A DNA stretch of 64,000 nucleotides from G038396625 sp038396625 (GCA_038396625.1 CP121688.1:2666001-2730000), one strand, 5' to 3'; shown: positions 1-8,481, counted from the first letter of the stretch. The notes: a model not told the origin generated them from the letters alone. Translations and numbers: made by a program.

Positions 1-708
1 GAAAATTCCGCTAAATACCCAGCTACCGCAGCTATAGTAAAACCAATTGCCAGCATCCATGCGATATCTTTTATGCTCCACTCCTTAGCGCCCATAAGCT
101 CTACATGATCCTTCGTATCCAAATCATTCTCAGAAACTGCGTATGGCCAGAGTTTTTGGAATGTCTTCGATTTCTTTATAAGTGCAGGAGCTGCAAATAG
201 AAATATCAAAGAAGGCATTCCTATAACGTAATCTGCTGCATTCGCTGCAGCTATGGTTGCACTGCTGGCGTTAAGACCTGCTGCAATAGCATTTAAGTTA
301 CTGCTCCCTCCCGTATAGGTACCCACAAACATTCCTGCAACCTTCCAGCCTTCATCGATTTTAGGCGCAAAAATAAGTCCTGCTAAAAAAGCCATGAAGC
401 TGACGCTAGTTACGGCTATCGCTATCGATAATAAAGGCTCTTTAGATATTTTCTTTAATGCCTTGAGGTCTACGCCAATAATCATTATCGCAATGGAAAC
501 GGGTATACAATAGTATATAAGGGTTCCATAGAGTTCTGTACTTACAGGTACTATTTTAAGATTTGATAGTATAATACCTATGATAATGACTGTCAATGCT
601 GGTCCAAGACTTTTAAACAGTCTGAATTTTTGAAGATATAACCCTCCTGCAACCATGGCAGTTATTACCGCAATCAAGGCAGGTGTGCTTGATAATACAG
701 TTTCCATT
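1..708 (-). CDS. DUF819 family membrane protein (partial, runs off the window)
   Basis: The frame opens with ATG at 708 and stays open to base 1, giving about 236 residues of an incomplete protein. It is strongly hydrophobic, with several membrane segments, and contains the stretch GTYTGGSSNLNAIA, which I recognise from the DUF819 (YjcL-like) family of integral membrane proteins. A purine-rich ribosome binding site (AAAGGGGGAAAT) lies just upstream. The gene starts 23 bases beyond the dipeptide epimerase stop, so the two probably form an operon. The pairing suggests a role linked to peptide or murein-peptide metabolism, but the substrate of DUF819 proteins is not established. The C-terminus lies outside the window. 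Confidence 0.75.
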
Positions 709-730
709 TAATTTCCCCCTTTATTTATTA

Positions 731-1798
731 TTACATATTGATGTTTATACCTAACCCTGGTTCATTCAGTAGTGTTATGACATCTCCTTCTATTACGAAT
801 CCTCCTTTTATGCCATCGGATTCCTGGCAATACATGAAACTATCCAAATCTGTTTCGGTTATATTTCTTTTTGCTGCTATCAAGCTTGCTGCTGCTGTTA
901 TGGCCACTCTTGTTTCAAGCATACATCCCAGCATGCATTTAACCCCTGCTGCTTCGGCAATAGCATTGATTTTTTCTGCCGGATAAAGACCTCCGCTTTT
1001 CATCAGTTTTATGTTTAATATATCTGCAGCTTCTTTTCTAACTACTTTTAATGCATCATATGGACTATGTATTGTCTCATCAAGCATCACTTTTATATTT
1101 GTTTTGCTTCTTATGAAAGCAGCACCATCTATATTCCAATATGGCAAGGATTGTTCTATAGCTTCTACCTTATAGTCCTCCAAAGCTTTAGATACTCCTA
1201 CGGCATCATTGACGCTCCAACCTTGATTAGCATCCATTCTAAGCCTTATATTATATCCTACTGCTTCTCTTATAAATCTTATCGCTTCAATATCATTTTC
1301 AGGAGCTATTCCTGCCTTTATTTTTAATATTCTAAAGCCCTCTGCCACTCTTCGTTTTGCTTCTTCCGCCATATCTTTTGGGGATCCTATTCCGATAGTC
1401 ATATCTGTCTGAATCTTATTGTCAAAACCTCCAAGCACTTTGTATAGAGGTGCACCCATCACTTTGCCTTTAATGTCATGAAGAGCAATATCAATTGCTG
1501 CTTTTGCCGATGTATTTCCTATAGCCGCCCTATCCATGATATGGTGTATCCGCTCTATAGCTAAGGGATCTTTTCCAATCAAAAAACTTTTAAAAGCTTC
1601 AAGAGTAAGCAAAACGGTATCCACACTTTCTCCAGTAACCGGTGAAAACGGAGCTGCTTCTCCATACCCAAAATAACCTTCATCAGTCAAAATTTTAACG
1701 ATTACAGTTTCACAATATTCTATGGTTCCTAGGGCTACTACAAAGGGTTTTTTTAATTTAATTCTAACTTTCTCATACTTCAAATCTGTAATTTTCAA
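731..1798 (-). CDS. Dipeptide epimerase (L-Ala-D/L-Glu epimerase type, enolase superfamily)
   Basis: Mandelate-racemase/muconate-lactonizing subgroup of the enolase superfamily. Counting from the upstream GTG at 1804 (357 residues), the KIK acid/base pair is K161/K163, the metal ligands are D191, E217 and D242, and the second catalytic lysine is K266 in NIKLMKSGG. A C-terminal DxD (D319/D321) matches the element that holds the amino end of the dipeptide in L-Ala-D/L-Glu epimerases. Such enzymes interconvert L-Ala-D-Glu and L-Ala-L-Glu released from murein. I prefer the TTG at 1798, because AGGAGG (1807-1812) sits 8 bases before it and only 2 before the GTG. It precedes the DUF819 gene, so both are probably co-transcribed. 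Other dipeptide specificities cannot be excluded. Confidence 0.85.
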   Translation of the reverse strand: MKITDLKYEKVRIKLKKPFVVALGTIEYCETVIVKILTDEGYFGYGEAAPFSPVTGESVDTVLLTLEAFKSFLIGKDPLAIERIHHIMDRAAIGNTSAKAAIDIALHDIKGKVMGAPLYKVLGGFDNKIQTDMTIGIGSPKDMAEEAKRRVAEGFRILKIKAGIAPENDIEAIRFIREAVGYNIRLRMDANQGWSVNDAVGVSKALEDYKVEAIEQSLPYWNIDGAAFIRSKTNIKVMLDETIHSPYDALKVVRKEAADILNIKLMKSGGLYPAEKINAIAEAAGVKCMLGCMLETRVAITAAASLIAAKRNITETDLDSFMYCQESDGIKGGFVIEGDVITLLNEPGLGININM

Positions 1799-1822
1799 TA
1801 CCACTTCCTCCTTTTTTAGTTA

Positions 1823-1911
1823 TACTAAAATATTATAAATAATATTAGTATTTATAATATTATAATAAATATAGAAATTTTAGTCAATATAATATTTATT
1901 AGTATTTATAA
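1823..1911 (-). promoter_or_regulatory. Repeated A/T motifs upstream of the epimerase, possible operator
   Basis: A 15-bp sequence, TATTAGTATTTATAA, occurs twice as a perfect direct repeat (1843-1857 and 1897-1911, 54 bp apart). The proximal copy overlaps an imperfect palindrome at 1823-1850 (TACTAAAATATTAT against AAATAATATTAGTA). The position directly upstream of the epimerase, facing the XRE-cupin regulator gene, suggests an operator. This is inference from position and repetition in a very AT-rich stretch. Confidence 0.3.
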
Positions 1912-2288
1912 AATTCAAACATTTTATTGTGTGCTAACAAGGGAGGATATGCTTTAGTTAAAATTATATGCTATAATATAATTTCAGTAGTGTTGCAAAA
2001 ATTAATGGTAATAAATAGCTGTTGGTGAAATAAAAACTCCTTGTTAATATCAATGGTAGGATCACAAACAGCCAAATAATATTAGTAAAGAAGTCTATAC
2101 GGAGGAATGATTGGAACATTATATTTGAAACTCTAATGGGCTTTCCCTCAAAGAATATAATTAAAAAAGCCATTGAAGAAACATTACTCATAATTTTCTT
2201 ATTGAACTAAGTTACACCTGTAAATTATTGCTATTGGTTTTTGTTAAACTTTTATTTGTAATAATACTGATATAATTTATAAAATACA
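1912..2288. other. Intergenic stretch without a convincing gene
   Basis: Very AT-rich. A minus-strand frame at 1964-2191 encodes 75 hydrophobic residues but has no ribosome binding site, starts next to no promoter I recognise, and resembles no family known to me. It may be a membrane-protein remnant. I see nothing else supportable here. Confidence 0.4.
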
Positions 2289-2312
2289 ATGGTTTTTCAA
2301 AGGAGATTTTTC

Positions 2313-2873
2313 ATGTTAGGTGATAATATTAGAAATATGCGAAAGTCAAATAATAAAACTATCAGTGAGTTAGCAGCGTTGACTGGCCTATCGGTAGGAT
2401 ATATATCTCAGGTGGAAAGGAATCTTATAGAACCATCACTCTCTTCATTAAGAAAGATTGCAAAAGCATTAGACGTTCCAGTGTATCTATTTATGGAAGA
2501 CACCTCCAATACTAATGTCTTCACAAAAAAAGACGACAGAATCATAATGAAATTCCCTAATAGCACTGTTGTATATGAGATATTTTCACCGCTTCCATCG
2601 AACACCTTTAAGCCTGCCATGTTAGGCTATTTTTTTGAAGTGGCACCACACAAGGCCGATACGGAAGATTTTATAATCCACATATCTGAAGAGCTCATGA
2701 TACTTCTTGAAGGTGAGGCGGATGTCATACTAGGAAATGAAACCTTCAATCTAACATCCGGCGATTCTATATATATCAAAAAAAACGTACCACATAAAAT
2801 AATAAATAATACAAATGCTCCAGCAAAAGGTATCTCCATGATGTCTCCCCCTGTATACCCAACAAAGAAATAA
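2313..2873 (+). CDS. XRE-family regulator with C-terminal cupin domain
   Basis: 186-residue transcription factor. An N-terminal helix-turn-helix (about residues 5-60, including the TISELAALTGLSVGYISQVE recognition region) is followed by a cupin domain over the last 80 residues (HISEELMILLEGEADVILG, then GDSIYIKKNVPHKI). This HTH-cupin architecture is usual for regulators of amino-acid, polyamine or peptide catabolism that sense a small ligand in the cupin. I chose the ATG at 2313 because AAAGGAGA (2298-2305) is well spaced to it. An upstream in-frame ATG at 2289 has no Shine-Dalgarno. It is divergent from the epimerase/DUF819 pair and may regulate it, which is inference from position. Confidence 0.85.
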   Translation: MLGDNIRNMRKSNNKTISELAALTGLSVGYISQVERNLIEPSLSSLRKIAKALDVPVYLFMEDTSNTNVFTKKDDRIIMKFPNSTVVYEIFSPLPSNTFKPAMLGYFFEVAPHKADTEDFIIHISEELMILLEGEADVILGNETFNLTSGDSIYIKKNVPHKIINNTNAPAKGISMMSPPVYPTKK

Positions 2874-2910
2874 AGCAGATCTCTTTGGTATTACCCTAGC
2901 GACCTGCTTT
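2872..2910 (+). terminator. Hairpin after the XRE-cupin gene
   Basis: AAAGCAGATC (2872-2881) pairs with GACCTGCTTT (2901-2910), with one wobble, directly overlapping the stop codon. Only a short T stretch follows, so it is a weak intrinsic-terminator candidate. Confidence 0.5.
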
Positions 2911-2961
2911 ACAACTTGTAAGACTTATTCGTTTAATTATTACATAGCTATCACTGTTTCA

Positions 2962-3091
2962 TTAGTATTTTGGAGATATTTCATAATCTGAGATCCTCCT
3001 AATTTTCTTGCGAAATAAATAATCGAGTTCTATATACTTTTTGTAGTCCTCTATTGGATCATGGCTCTCAATTGGTATTCTGTCAAGAAAA
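2962..3091 (-). pseudogene. Possible 3' remnant of an unidentified gene
   Basis: The minus strand reads as about 42 residues ending in EDYKKYIELDYLFRKKIRR and ISDYEISPKY, followed by a TAA at 2962-2964. The composition is protein-like (charged, amphipathic), but there is no start codon or ribosome binding site, and the frame is closed by a TAA a few codons upstream. I do not recognise the family. It may be the tail of a gene deleted together with the N-terminal half of the neighbouring uvrA-like gene. Confidence 0.25.
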
Positions 3092-3213
3092 AAGACAACT
3101 TAAAATTAGATTTTTTCATGGCTATATTATATAGCGGATTCTATTTTAAAGACATGTGGTAACATCATATTGCAATAACTATGATATGCTTTAGGGAGAT
3201 TTTTGATTTAAGA

Positions 3214-3239
3214 AAAAGTTGCCAAGTAAGGCAACTTTT
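3214..3239 (+). terminator. Perfect terminator-like hairpin
   Basis: AAAAGTTGCC and GGCAACTTTT pair perfectly around a 6-base loop and end in a T run. The hairpin lies just before the uvrA-like remnant. With its A/T-flanked stem it could act in either direction. Confidence 0.55.
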
Positions 3240-3243
3240 CTAT

Positions 3244-3717
3244 TGTAGAAAACCATTAGTAAAAAAGAGTAAAAATGAAAATAGTTGCACAAATTGTAAT
3301 CTTGTTTTTCCAATTATAACCATATCCTCATTTAATCCCAATACACATAGTGGAGCCTGCCATAATTGCAACGGTCTTGGTTTTATGTATGAAATAAATC
3401 CTGAAGCAATCATAATCAATGATGAGTTATCTGTTTTGGACGGAGCTACTCATTGGTGGGGTAAACTAAGAGGAAAAAAAATTACTGGTAACTGGTGGGT
3501 AGGCGAACTATATGCAATTGCAGAGCATATGAACGTAGATCTAAATCTACCATGGAAAGATCTTCACAAAGACTTTAAAAAAGCTATACTTTATGGAACA
3601 GACGATAAAATTTATAGCTTTACTTACAATTCTCGTGATTACAAGATTAGGAATTGCAGTTGCAGGAGTCCATCTAAATCCGCTTTATTCGTACCACGCA
3701 CTCTACGTGTGTTTTAA
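3244..3717 (+). pseudogene. UvrA-like excinuclease/ABC ATPase remnant
   Basis: The translation contains the UvrA-type zinc-finger region CTNCNLVFPIITISSFNPN, followed by HSGACHNCNGLG and about 95 further residues typical of the UvrA middle section. Both conserved ATPase halves are missing. Sequence before about 3244 is unrelated, and similarity stops near 3640, after which the frame runs through an unrelated tail (RSPSKSALFVPRTLRVF). A full UvrA is around 900 residues, so this is an internal fragment left by deletion. It could derive from a UvrA paralogue (drug-resistance type) rather than the housekeeping gene. Confidence 0.65.
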
Positions 3718-3899
3718 TAAAAAAATGATACTGATCTACAGAATGATTGATTTTGCATAAAGATGTATCCCCTAAAAGTAAGGAGGACGTGAAATTTTCC
3801 AAGCTTATCCCTTTTCACAATTCTAACCTTATCCCAGTCTGATGGATACAACATGGTACAATCAAACCAGTTAAGGTGTCCTGGACAACCTAATGTCTA

Positions 3900-4310
3900 T
3901 TATAATTTTTGCTCTATTTCCGTAACACATTCAGTTTTGATTTTTTCAACTAGGAATTGCAAGGCATCTACAACATGTGGTCTAATATCGCCGCCTATCA
4001 GTACATACATTATATCATCACCAACCTCAAGTCGGCCTTCATTAAGCCAAACTTTAACGTAGAAGATGCCATTCATTTTATAAGTCTCCGCAATCGCTGC
4101 ATCCACTTTCACTGCATCATAAGCAAATTCCATTCCTTTTACCAACGAACCATCATCAAGCCCTTGGCGGACCTTGGCCTTGGGCGTCTGCCTCACAATG
4201 CCATTATGGACTAAAAACATCCCTTCCTGTAAAGCCATTGGATCCGCTTTTGCTTCTTTGAGCCATTCATCTATAGATGGTGATACTTTTTTTATTTTTT
4301 CATTAAACAT
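3900..4310 (-). CDS. MoaE-like molybdopterin synthase large-subunit family protein
   Basis: About 136 residues. The segment GMFLVHNGIVRQTPKAKVR, then a glycine/valine-rich core (RLEVGDDIMYVLIGGDIRPH) and a C-terminal helix, resembles the divergent MoaE-type proteins of anaerobic Firmicutes. MoaE catalyses sulfur transfer to precursor Z in molybdopterin synthesis. The canonical WKKE-type lysine motif at the C-terminus is not evident here, so catalytic activity is uncertain. I prefer ATG 4310: the frame opens at a GTG (4320-4322) that abuts AAGGAG with no spacing, while ATG 4310 lies 11 bases away. No other molybdenum cofactor gene is nearby. Confidence 0.55.
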   Translation of the reverse strand: MFNEKIKKVSPSIDEWLKEAKADPMALQEGMFLVHNGIVRQTPKAKVRQGLDDGSLVKGMEFAYDAVKVDAAIAETYKMNGIFYVKVWLNEGRLEVGDDIMYVLIGGDIRPHVVDALQFLVEKIKTECVTEIEQKL

Positions 4311-4322
4311 AAATCCATACAC

Positions 4323-4613
4323 TCCTTATTTATTAAAATAATTGGGTTATCATAACTGATTGTTTATTTTGATCTTGTTAAACCCAAATGAGATCCAACA
4401 ATATCACTAATTAACATTCCTAATATATCTGCATCTCTTTATTAAAAGCGTTTACATCAATACTACTATTATAATTTAAAATTAATATGTAAAAATAATT
4501 CTTCACGAATGTGAATATACTATTTCCCTTTAACTTTCTTTTTCTTTTAATTCTATCTCATTCTCCATAATGTTTCAAAATTTTCCTTCGCTATCATTCG
4601 ACAATTCGAGTAG
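4323..4613. other. AT-rich intergenic region, nothing identified
   Basis: About 290 bases of low-complexity A/T sequence between the MoaE-like gene and the ywbE terminator. I see no open frame with a ribosome binding site. It presumably holds the promoter of the MoaE-like gene on the minus strand. Confidence 0.4.
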
Positions 4614-4640
4614 TAAAAAAGCACCTACTTAAGCAGATGC
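4614..4640 (-). terminator. Rho-independent terminator of the ywbE-like gene
   Basis: On the minus strand GCATCTGC and GTAGGTGC pair (with G-U wobbles) around TTAA and are followed by seven T residues. It lies 20 bases after the ywbE-like stop codon. Confidence 0.75.
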
Positions 4641-4660
4641 CCTTTATCATACCTAAATAT

Positions 4661-4855
4661 TCAATTCAATATTTCTTTAACTCTACCTACAATACCACTC
4701 TCAAGCATAACTTTAATACCATGAGGATGATTCGGTGACTTTGTAAGAATCTTTTGAACCACACCTTCTGTTAATTTTCCCGAACGCTGATCTTGTTTTT
4801 GAACAACTTTGACTTTTGTACCCTGTTTTATATTTTCTCGTATCGTTCCATCCAT
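4661..4855 (-). CDS. ywbE: YwbE family small protein
   Basis: 64 residues, a normal full length for the YwbE (DUF2196) family. The conserved pattern is visible throughout: an N-terminal G.xVKVVQKQDQRSGKLTEG block, VQKILTKSPNHPHGIKV, and a C-terminal GIVGRVKEI. It looks like a small beta-rich (KOW-like) protein, and the cellular role is not established. AGAGGAT precedes the ATG by a normal distance. It follows the UPF0316 gene by 53 bases and ends at a clear terminator, so the two may be co-transcribed. Confidence 0.85.
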   Translation of the reverse strand: MDGTIRENIKQGTKVKVVQKQDQRSGKLTEGVVQKILTKSPNHPHGIKVMLESGIVGRVKEILN

Positions 4856-4908
4856 ATTATTATCCTCTTTCTTTACTTTCGATATATTTTTACTATGATC
4901 ATATTGGA

Positions 4909-5448
4909 TTAAGTTGCTTTTATTCTCGTGGCAGAAATTTTGCCTTCAACTTTACTCAAGTTTTTAATCTTTAAAGTTGGGTCTGTTACACCACATTCAT
5001 ACATAATATTTTCAAATACTTTAAATTCTTTTCTCCTTATAACAACCTCTACCTTATATCTTCTACCGCCATTATTTCCTCGAGCTAAAAAATTATTAAC
5101 TGTATATCCTTCTTCTCTAAGTCTTTCTGCTATTTCAATCATCTTGCTTTTATTATTCAAAAATACATCTACTTCTAAAATACCTAGTGCAAGCCGTTCT
5201 TCGATTTTACCACCGATGAAAACTCCTAATGTTTTCCCTAGAGCATACGCAATTGCAAAATGAAAACCTTTTGAACTAGTAACTTTACCGAGCACTGTTG
5301 CAAAAATAATAGCATCTATAAACACTAAAAAATAAACCGGGTTCATAATATTCTTCGCAAGTAATATGCTTTTTAATGTTGCTAAAATATTCGTAAGTGC
5401 TGTTACTAAAAACAAGCCGATAAGTGTTAATATTATATGTTGTGTCAT
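4909..5448 (-). CDS. UPF0316/DUF2179-type membrane protein
   Basis: 179 residues: three N-terminal membrane segments (about residues 5-100) followed by a cytosolic alpha/beta domain. The C-terminal half (LREEGYTVNNFLARG, then RRYKVEVVIRRKEF) is the DUF2179 module found in UPF0316/YebE-like proteins of Firmicutes. The function is unknown, and the soluble domain resembles small ligand-binding modules. The start ATG has GGAGGTGTC just upstream. Normal length, no lesions. Confidence 0.8.
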   Translation of the reverse strand: MTQHIILTLIGLFLVTALTNILATLKSILLAKNIMNPVYFLVFIDAIIFATVLGKVTSSKGFHFAIAYALGKTLGVFIGGKIEERLALGILEVDVFLNNKSKMIEIAERLREEGYTVNNFLARGNNGGRRYKVEVVIRRKEFKVFENIMYECGVTDPTLKIKNLSKVEGKISATRIKAT

Positions 5449-5540
5449 TAAGACACCTCCTCTTAAATTCTTAATTTTCCTTTAATATAATTGAATATAT
5501 TTATTAGCATATTATTTTTTACATGTAAGTATCACATAAC

Positions 5541-5568
5541 AAAAAAGCTAACATAGTAGCATGTTAGC
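5541..5568 (-). terminator. Terminator hairpin on the minus strand
   Basis: GCTAACAT (5547-5554) and ATGTTAGC (5561-5568) form a perfect 8-bp stem. On the minus strand it is followed by six T residues (5541-5546). The nearest upstream gene on that strand is hemolysin III, 450 bases away, so either that message has a long 3' end or a small RNA gene precedes the terminator. Confidence 0.65.
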
Positions 5569-6025
5569 AAATAATCAGTGTATTTTATAAATCCATCATT
5601 AAGCTAAAAATTTCACAGTATACATAACCTTCATTACTAGGACATCATGAAGTAAGCACACATATAGCATTAGTGAGATTCATTATGTAATTATTTATTT
5701 TAATAATTCATATTGAAAATTCAAGAATAGAATAAATCTACTTTTTTTAGATATTATGAAAACTCTAATATATCTTAAGGAAGGCATCTACATTTTTATA
5801 AGCCTTAAACATAAATGAAAAGCATCTTCATAGCAATTTTGAAACTAACGATAAAATTATTGCAAAAAATAATCTAACTATACATTAATTAACTCTGCAT
5901 AACAAGTAAACTAATTTATATAGTATAACACATTCTGGGACTCTTTGCAAATGTATTCTTTTTCTATAATTCCATTTCGTTTTTATGTAAACATCAAATA
6001 TACGCTTTTCAGTAGTAGGCACTAT
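5569..6025. other. Non-coding region of about 455 bases
   Basis: AT-rich, without an open frame preceded by a ribosome binding site on either strand. It lies between a minus-strand terminator and the hemolysin III stop codon. A small non-coding RNA on the minus strand is possible given the isolated terminator, but I see no recognisable RNA family. Confidence 0.35.
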
Positions 6026-6679
6026 TCATACATAAATATATATTGAGAAAAAGAGTAATATGCTTCCAGCAAGTACAAAGAGATGCCATATAAAATGATG
6101 ATATTTGAACCAATTAAATACAAAGAACAAAACACCAATACTATAACATAAGCCCCCTGCAAGTAATAGTATAAATCCTTTTTTTGTTAATGTTTGAAAA
6201 ATAGCACCTGTGAAAAAGATAATCGTCCAGCCCATTATTAAGTATATGAGTACATGTATTTTAACAAACTTTTCAATCCATAATGCTTTAAAAACAGCAC
6301 CAAGTATAGCAAGACCCCAAAGAATACTACAGATTACAAATCCTTTCACATCACCAATCGCAATCAAGCAAAAGGGCGTATATGTGCCAGCAATTAACAA
6401 ATAAACAGAGGAATGGTCCATGCGTTCAAATACATTCTTCACTTTACCCTCTGGAAATGCATGATAAAACATAGAATTTGCATACAGTACAATAAGTGAT
6501 GTTGAATAAATTATCATACTAACCGTATATAAGGTATTATCAACTTTTTTACTTTTTAATACAAATAGAACCAAAGCAGTTATTCCTAATAACATTCCAA
6601 TCCCATGGGAAATTGAATGAGCAAGTTCTTCCCCAAGAGAAAAGTGTTTTCTGACAATTACCTTTCTAAGTTTATTCAT
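6026..6679 (-). CDS. Hemolysin III / PAQR family membrane protein
   Basis: 217 residues with seven predicted membrane helices. Family motifs are present: the N-terminal EELAHSISHGIGMLLG, a mid-protein SMFYHAFP followed by ERMDHSSVYLLIAGTYTPF, and a C-terminal HFIWHLFVLAGS. The two histidine clusters and the aspartate are the metal-site residues typical of the hemolysin III/YqfA and PAQR superfamily. Despite the name, the role is probably membrane-lipid related rather than haemolytic. I start at ATG 6679 because CGGAGGTG lies 6 bases upstream. An in-frame upstream ATG at 6694 overlaps the ribosome binding site. Confidence 0.85.
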   Translation of the reverse strand: MNKLRKVIVRKHFSLGEELAHSISHGIGMLLGITALVLFVLKSKKVDNTLYTVSMIIYSTSLIVLYANSMFYHAFPEGKVKNVFERMDHSSVYLLIAGTYTPFCLIAIGDVKGFVICSILWGLAILGAVFKALWIEKFVKIHVLIYLIMGWTIIFFTGAIFQTLTKKGFILLLAGGLCYSIGVLFFVFNWFKYHHFIWHLFVLAGSILLFFSIYIYV

Positions 6680-6694
6680 CTGGCACCTCCGCAA

Positions 6695-7011
6695 AACACA
6701 TTAAAGTAGCGTATATAGACATTTCAACTTAAATTATAGCACATCAACAGTAAGCATGAGATTGAGCCTCACATTGGTACAATGGAATCAGGGGTCAGGA
6801 TCAATCATGTTGTAAGACTTTTTCTCTGTTATTACCCCTTACCATTACATGATGCAAAGCTCCTTTATAGTGTACACGTGGTTTTCTTGCCATTTCAATC
6901 ACCCTATTTAATCATAATCCTAATAAGTGATTATTTCAAGCTCGTCTCCTTGCTTTCCCATGTTTTTCTTGGTTTTTTACCCTATTTAATAATTCAAAAT
7001 GTTTTTAAACA
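6695..7011. other. Intergenic region, no gene supported
   Basis: A plus-strand frame at 6782-7027 encodes 81 residues but lacks a ribosome binding site and has a random-looking composition. I regard the region as non-coding. It contains promoters for hemolysin III (minus strand) and for the coat genes (plus strand). Confidence 0.4.
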
Positions 7012-7041
7012 TGAATATTATTTATAAATGGAAAAATAATA
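7012..7041 (+). promoter_or_regulatory. Sigma-G/F-like promoter for the spore-coat-type genes
   Basis: TGAATA (7012-7017), 17 bases, then AATAATA (7035-7041). This agrees with the forespore sigma-G/F pattern (TGAATA and CATNNTA boxes) except at the first base of the -10 box. It ends 40 bases before the first coat-type gene. Confidence 0.45.
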
Positions 7042-7081
7042 TTAAAGAATCGATAAATTTTTTAAAAATGGAGGTAAAAGC

Positions 7082-7300
7082 ATGAGAAAGCTCACTGAAG
7101 GCGAAATATTATCATTAACAGGTTTATTGAAGATGGAGAAGGATGGTTTAGCTGTTTCAAAAGCTATGCAGGCTTTAATAACTGATCAAGACTTAAAGCA
7201 ACAAGCAGAAGCTGCTATTTTAGCAACAGAAGGAAGAATCAAAGGCATTCAACAATTTATTAATGAAAACCAAGTTACTACAACAGGGGAGGTAAAATAA
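7082..7300 (+). CDS. Small spore-coat-associated (CotF-like) protein
   Basis: 72 residues, mostly helical (LSLTGLLKMEKDGLAVSKAM, then LKQQAEAAILATEGRIKGIQ). It has the size and composition of the short coat-F-related proteins that precede CotF-domain genes in clostridia. GGAGGTAAAAGC is the ribosome binding site. It is followed after a single base by the CotF-domain gene, with the next Shine-Dalgarno inside its 3' end, so the two are co-translated. The candidate sigma-G-like promoter upstream supports a sporulation role. Confidence 0.6.
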   Translation: MRKLTEGEILSLTGLLKMEKDGLAVSKAMQALITDQDLKQQAEAAILATEGRIKGIQQFINENQVTTTGEVK

Positions 7301-7301
7301 T

Positions 7302-7595
7302 ATGGCTTCTTTTCTAGGTAACAGAGTAAAAGACAATACAGATATTACTGATGAGGTAATAGTAAATAATATGATCGCTAGTGCATCAGCAGGTGCACAA
7401 GCTTATCTTAATGCTACTATGTCTGCTGCCACACCAGAGTTAAGGGCAATGTATTCTACTAGTTTAAATCAAATGGTAGGTGGTCATACTGCAGTAACAG
7501 AATTGGCTATAAAAAAAGGATGGGAAAAACCTTATAATTCTCCTTCTGAGCAGTTATCAGATGCGTATAATAAATCTAATAATACATTAAAATAA
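7302..7595 (+). CDS. Spore coat protein, coat-F domain
   Basis: 97 residues. The core (TDEVIVNNMIASASAGAQAY, ATMSAATPELRAMYSTSLNQ, then GGHTAVTELAIKKGWEKPY) matches the coat-F (CotF) family, in which a helical domain packs into the spore coat. The start ATG follows GGGGAGGTAAAATA. It forms a two-gene operon with the 72-residue gene and ends 38 bases before a strong terminator. Confidence 0.75.
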   Translation: MASFLGNRVKDNTDITDEVIVNNMIASASAGAQAYLNATMSAATPELRAMYSTSLNQMVGGHTAVTELAIKKGWEKPYNSPSEQLSDAYNKSNNTLK

Positions 7596-7633
7596 GAGCT
7601 TAACACAATAGTTAAGTAAAGAAATTAATAAAT

Positions 7634-7665
7634 AAAGAGCTTTGGTTATCCAAGGCTCTTTTTGT
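7634..7665 (+). terminator. Intrinsic terminator of the coat operon
   Basis: AAAGAGCTTTGG and CCAAGGCTCTTT form a 12-bp stem with one G-U pair around TTAT, followed by a run of T. Confidence 0.85.
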
Positions 7666-7862
7666 TTGTGAATATCTCCCCTTTTTCTCTCCTTTCGGAA
7701 AGAGTGTACCATTTTTCAGAGGGAAATTTCAACTGTTTTTTATAAGTATTTTATCATTGATTTTGACACGAATTCCTTTATACAACATTTTTATGTATAA
7801 TATTTATCTTATATTACAGAAATAACGTGAACTACTAAACACCAGAACCTGGTAGAATATTC

Positions 7863-8480
7863 GTAAGCGAATAATAATATATGAATTGTAAATTTTTAGG
7901 GGGATGACATTGTCTCCCCCTAATTGGCTTTACATATTTGCTGAATTAATGAATCCCATGGTAACATCTGGTCCAGTGTTTTTGGATTTGTTCTAAAGTT
8001 TGATCCTGGTAGTCGTGATAATATGTATTCTAAGTACTTGTATGGATTCAGGCCATTTGCTTTCGCTGTTTCTACCAGTGAGTATACACATGCACTAGCT
8101 TTTGCTCCTTTTGGGCTACCACAGAATTCCCAGTTCTTTCTGCCCACTGTAAATGGTTTGATACTGTTTTCTGCTATGTTGTTGGATATTACACAATTCC
8201 CATCTTCCAAGTATTTCTCCAGTTTTTCTTTGTGATTTAATGCATATTGCAGCGCTATACCTATCTTTAATTTTGGAAGTATTTTGACTTGTGTTTTTTC
8301 TACCCATGACCAAAAGGCTTCTAGTACAGGTTTTTCATGCTCTAGACGCTTCTTCTTTCTCTCTTCTGGTGAGAGGTCTTTAAACTTTCTTTCCCAATCA
8401 GATAGCTGATTGCAGTATGCAATTCCTGTTGCTGGAAGGGTCGCCTCTAGGCTTTTCATATCTTTTGGACTTACGTCCAC
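7863..8480 (-). mobile_element. IS66-family element, 3' half only (fragment A)
   Basis: The terminal sequence GTAAGCGA at 7863 has the GTAAGCG form also seen at the ends of the intact 2,985-bp IS66 further along. A hairpin (TTAGGGGGA against TCTCCCCCTAA, 7897-7924) overlaps the transposase stop and would terminate minus-strand transcription. The 5' half of the element is absent: at 8480/8481 it is joined to the 3' half of a different IS66 in the opposite orientation. No target duplication can be assessed. Confidence 0.6.
7920..8480 (-). pseudogene. IS66 transposase (TnpC) C-terminal fragment
   Basis: 186 residues covering the C-terminal third of an IS66 DDE transposase. It includes the segment NNIAENSIKPFTVGRKNWEF, which carries the last catalytic glutamate, and the C-terminal domain KASACVYSLVETAKANGLNP. 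The leucine-zipper, zinc-finger and first two catalytic aspartates are missing. It starts at the junction with fragment B, so translation from the GTG is probably meaningless. It differs clearly from both complete transposases in this window and represents a third IS66 subtype. Confidence 0.85.
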
Positions 8481-8481
8481 T

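Noticed and set aside
1964..2191. 75-residue hydrophobic minus-strand frame
   Set aside because: No Shine-Dalgarno sequence, no recognisable family. Kept only as a remark on the intergenic region.
6782..7027. 81-residue plus-strand frame
   Set aside because: No ribosome binding site, composition like translated A/T-rich spacer, and it overlaps the likely coat promoter.
7897..7924. Hairpin TTAGGGGGA/TCTCCCCCTAA considered as a transposon end
   Set aside because: It overlaps the transposase stop and lies inside the GTAAGCGA end, so it is more likely a transcription terminator of the IS.
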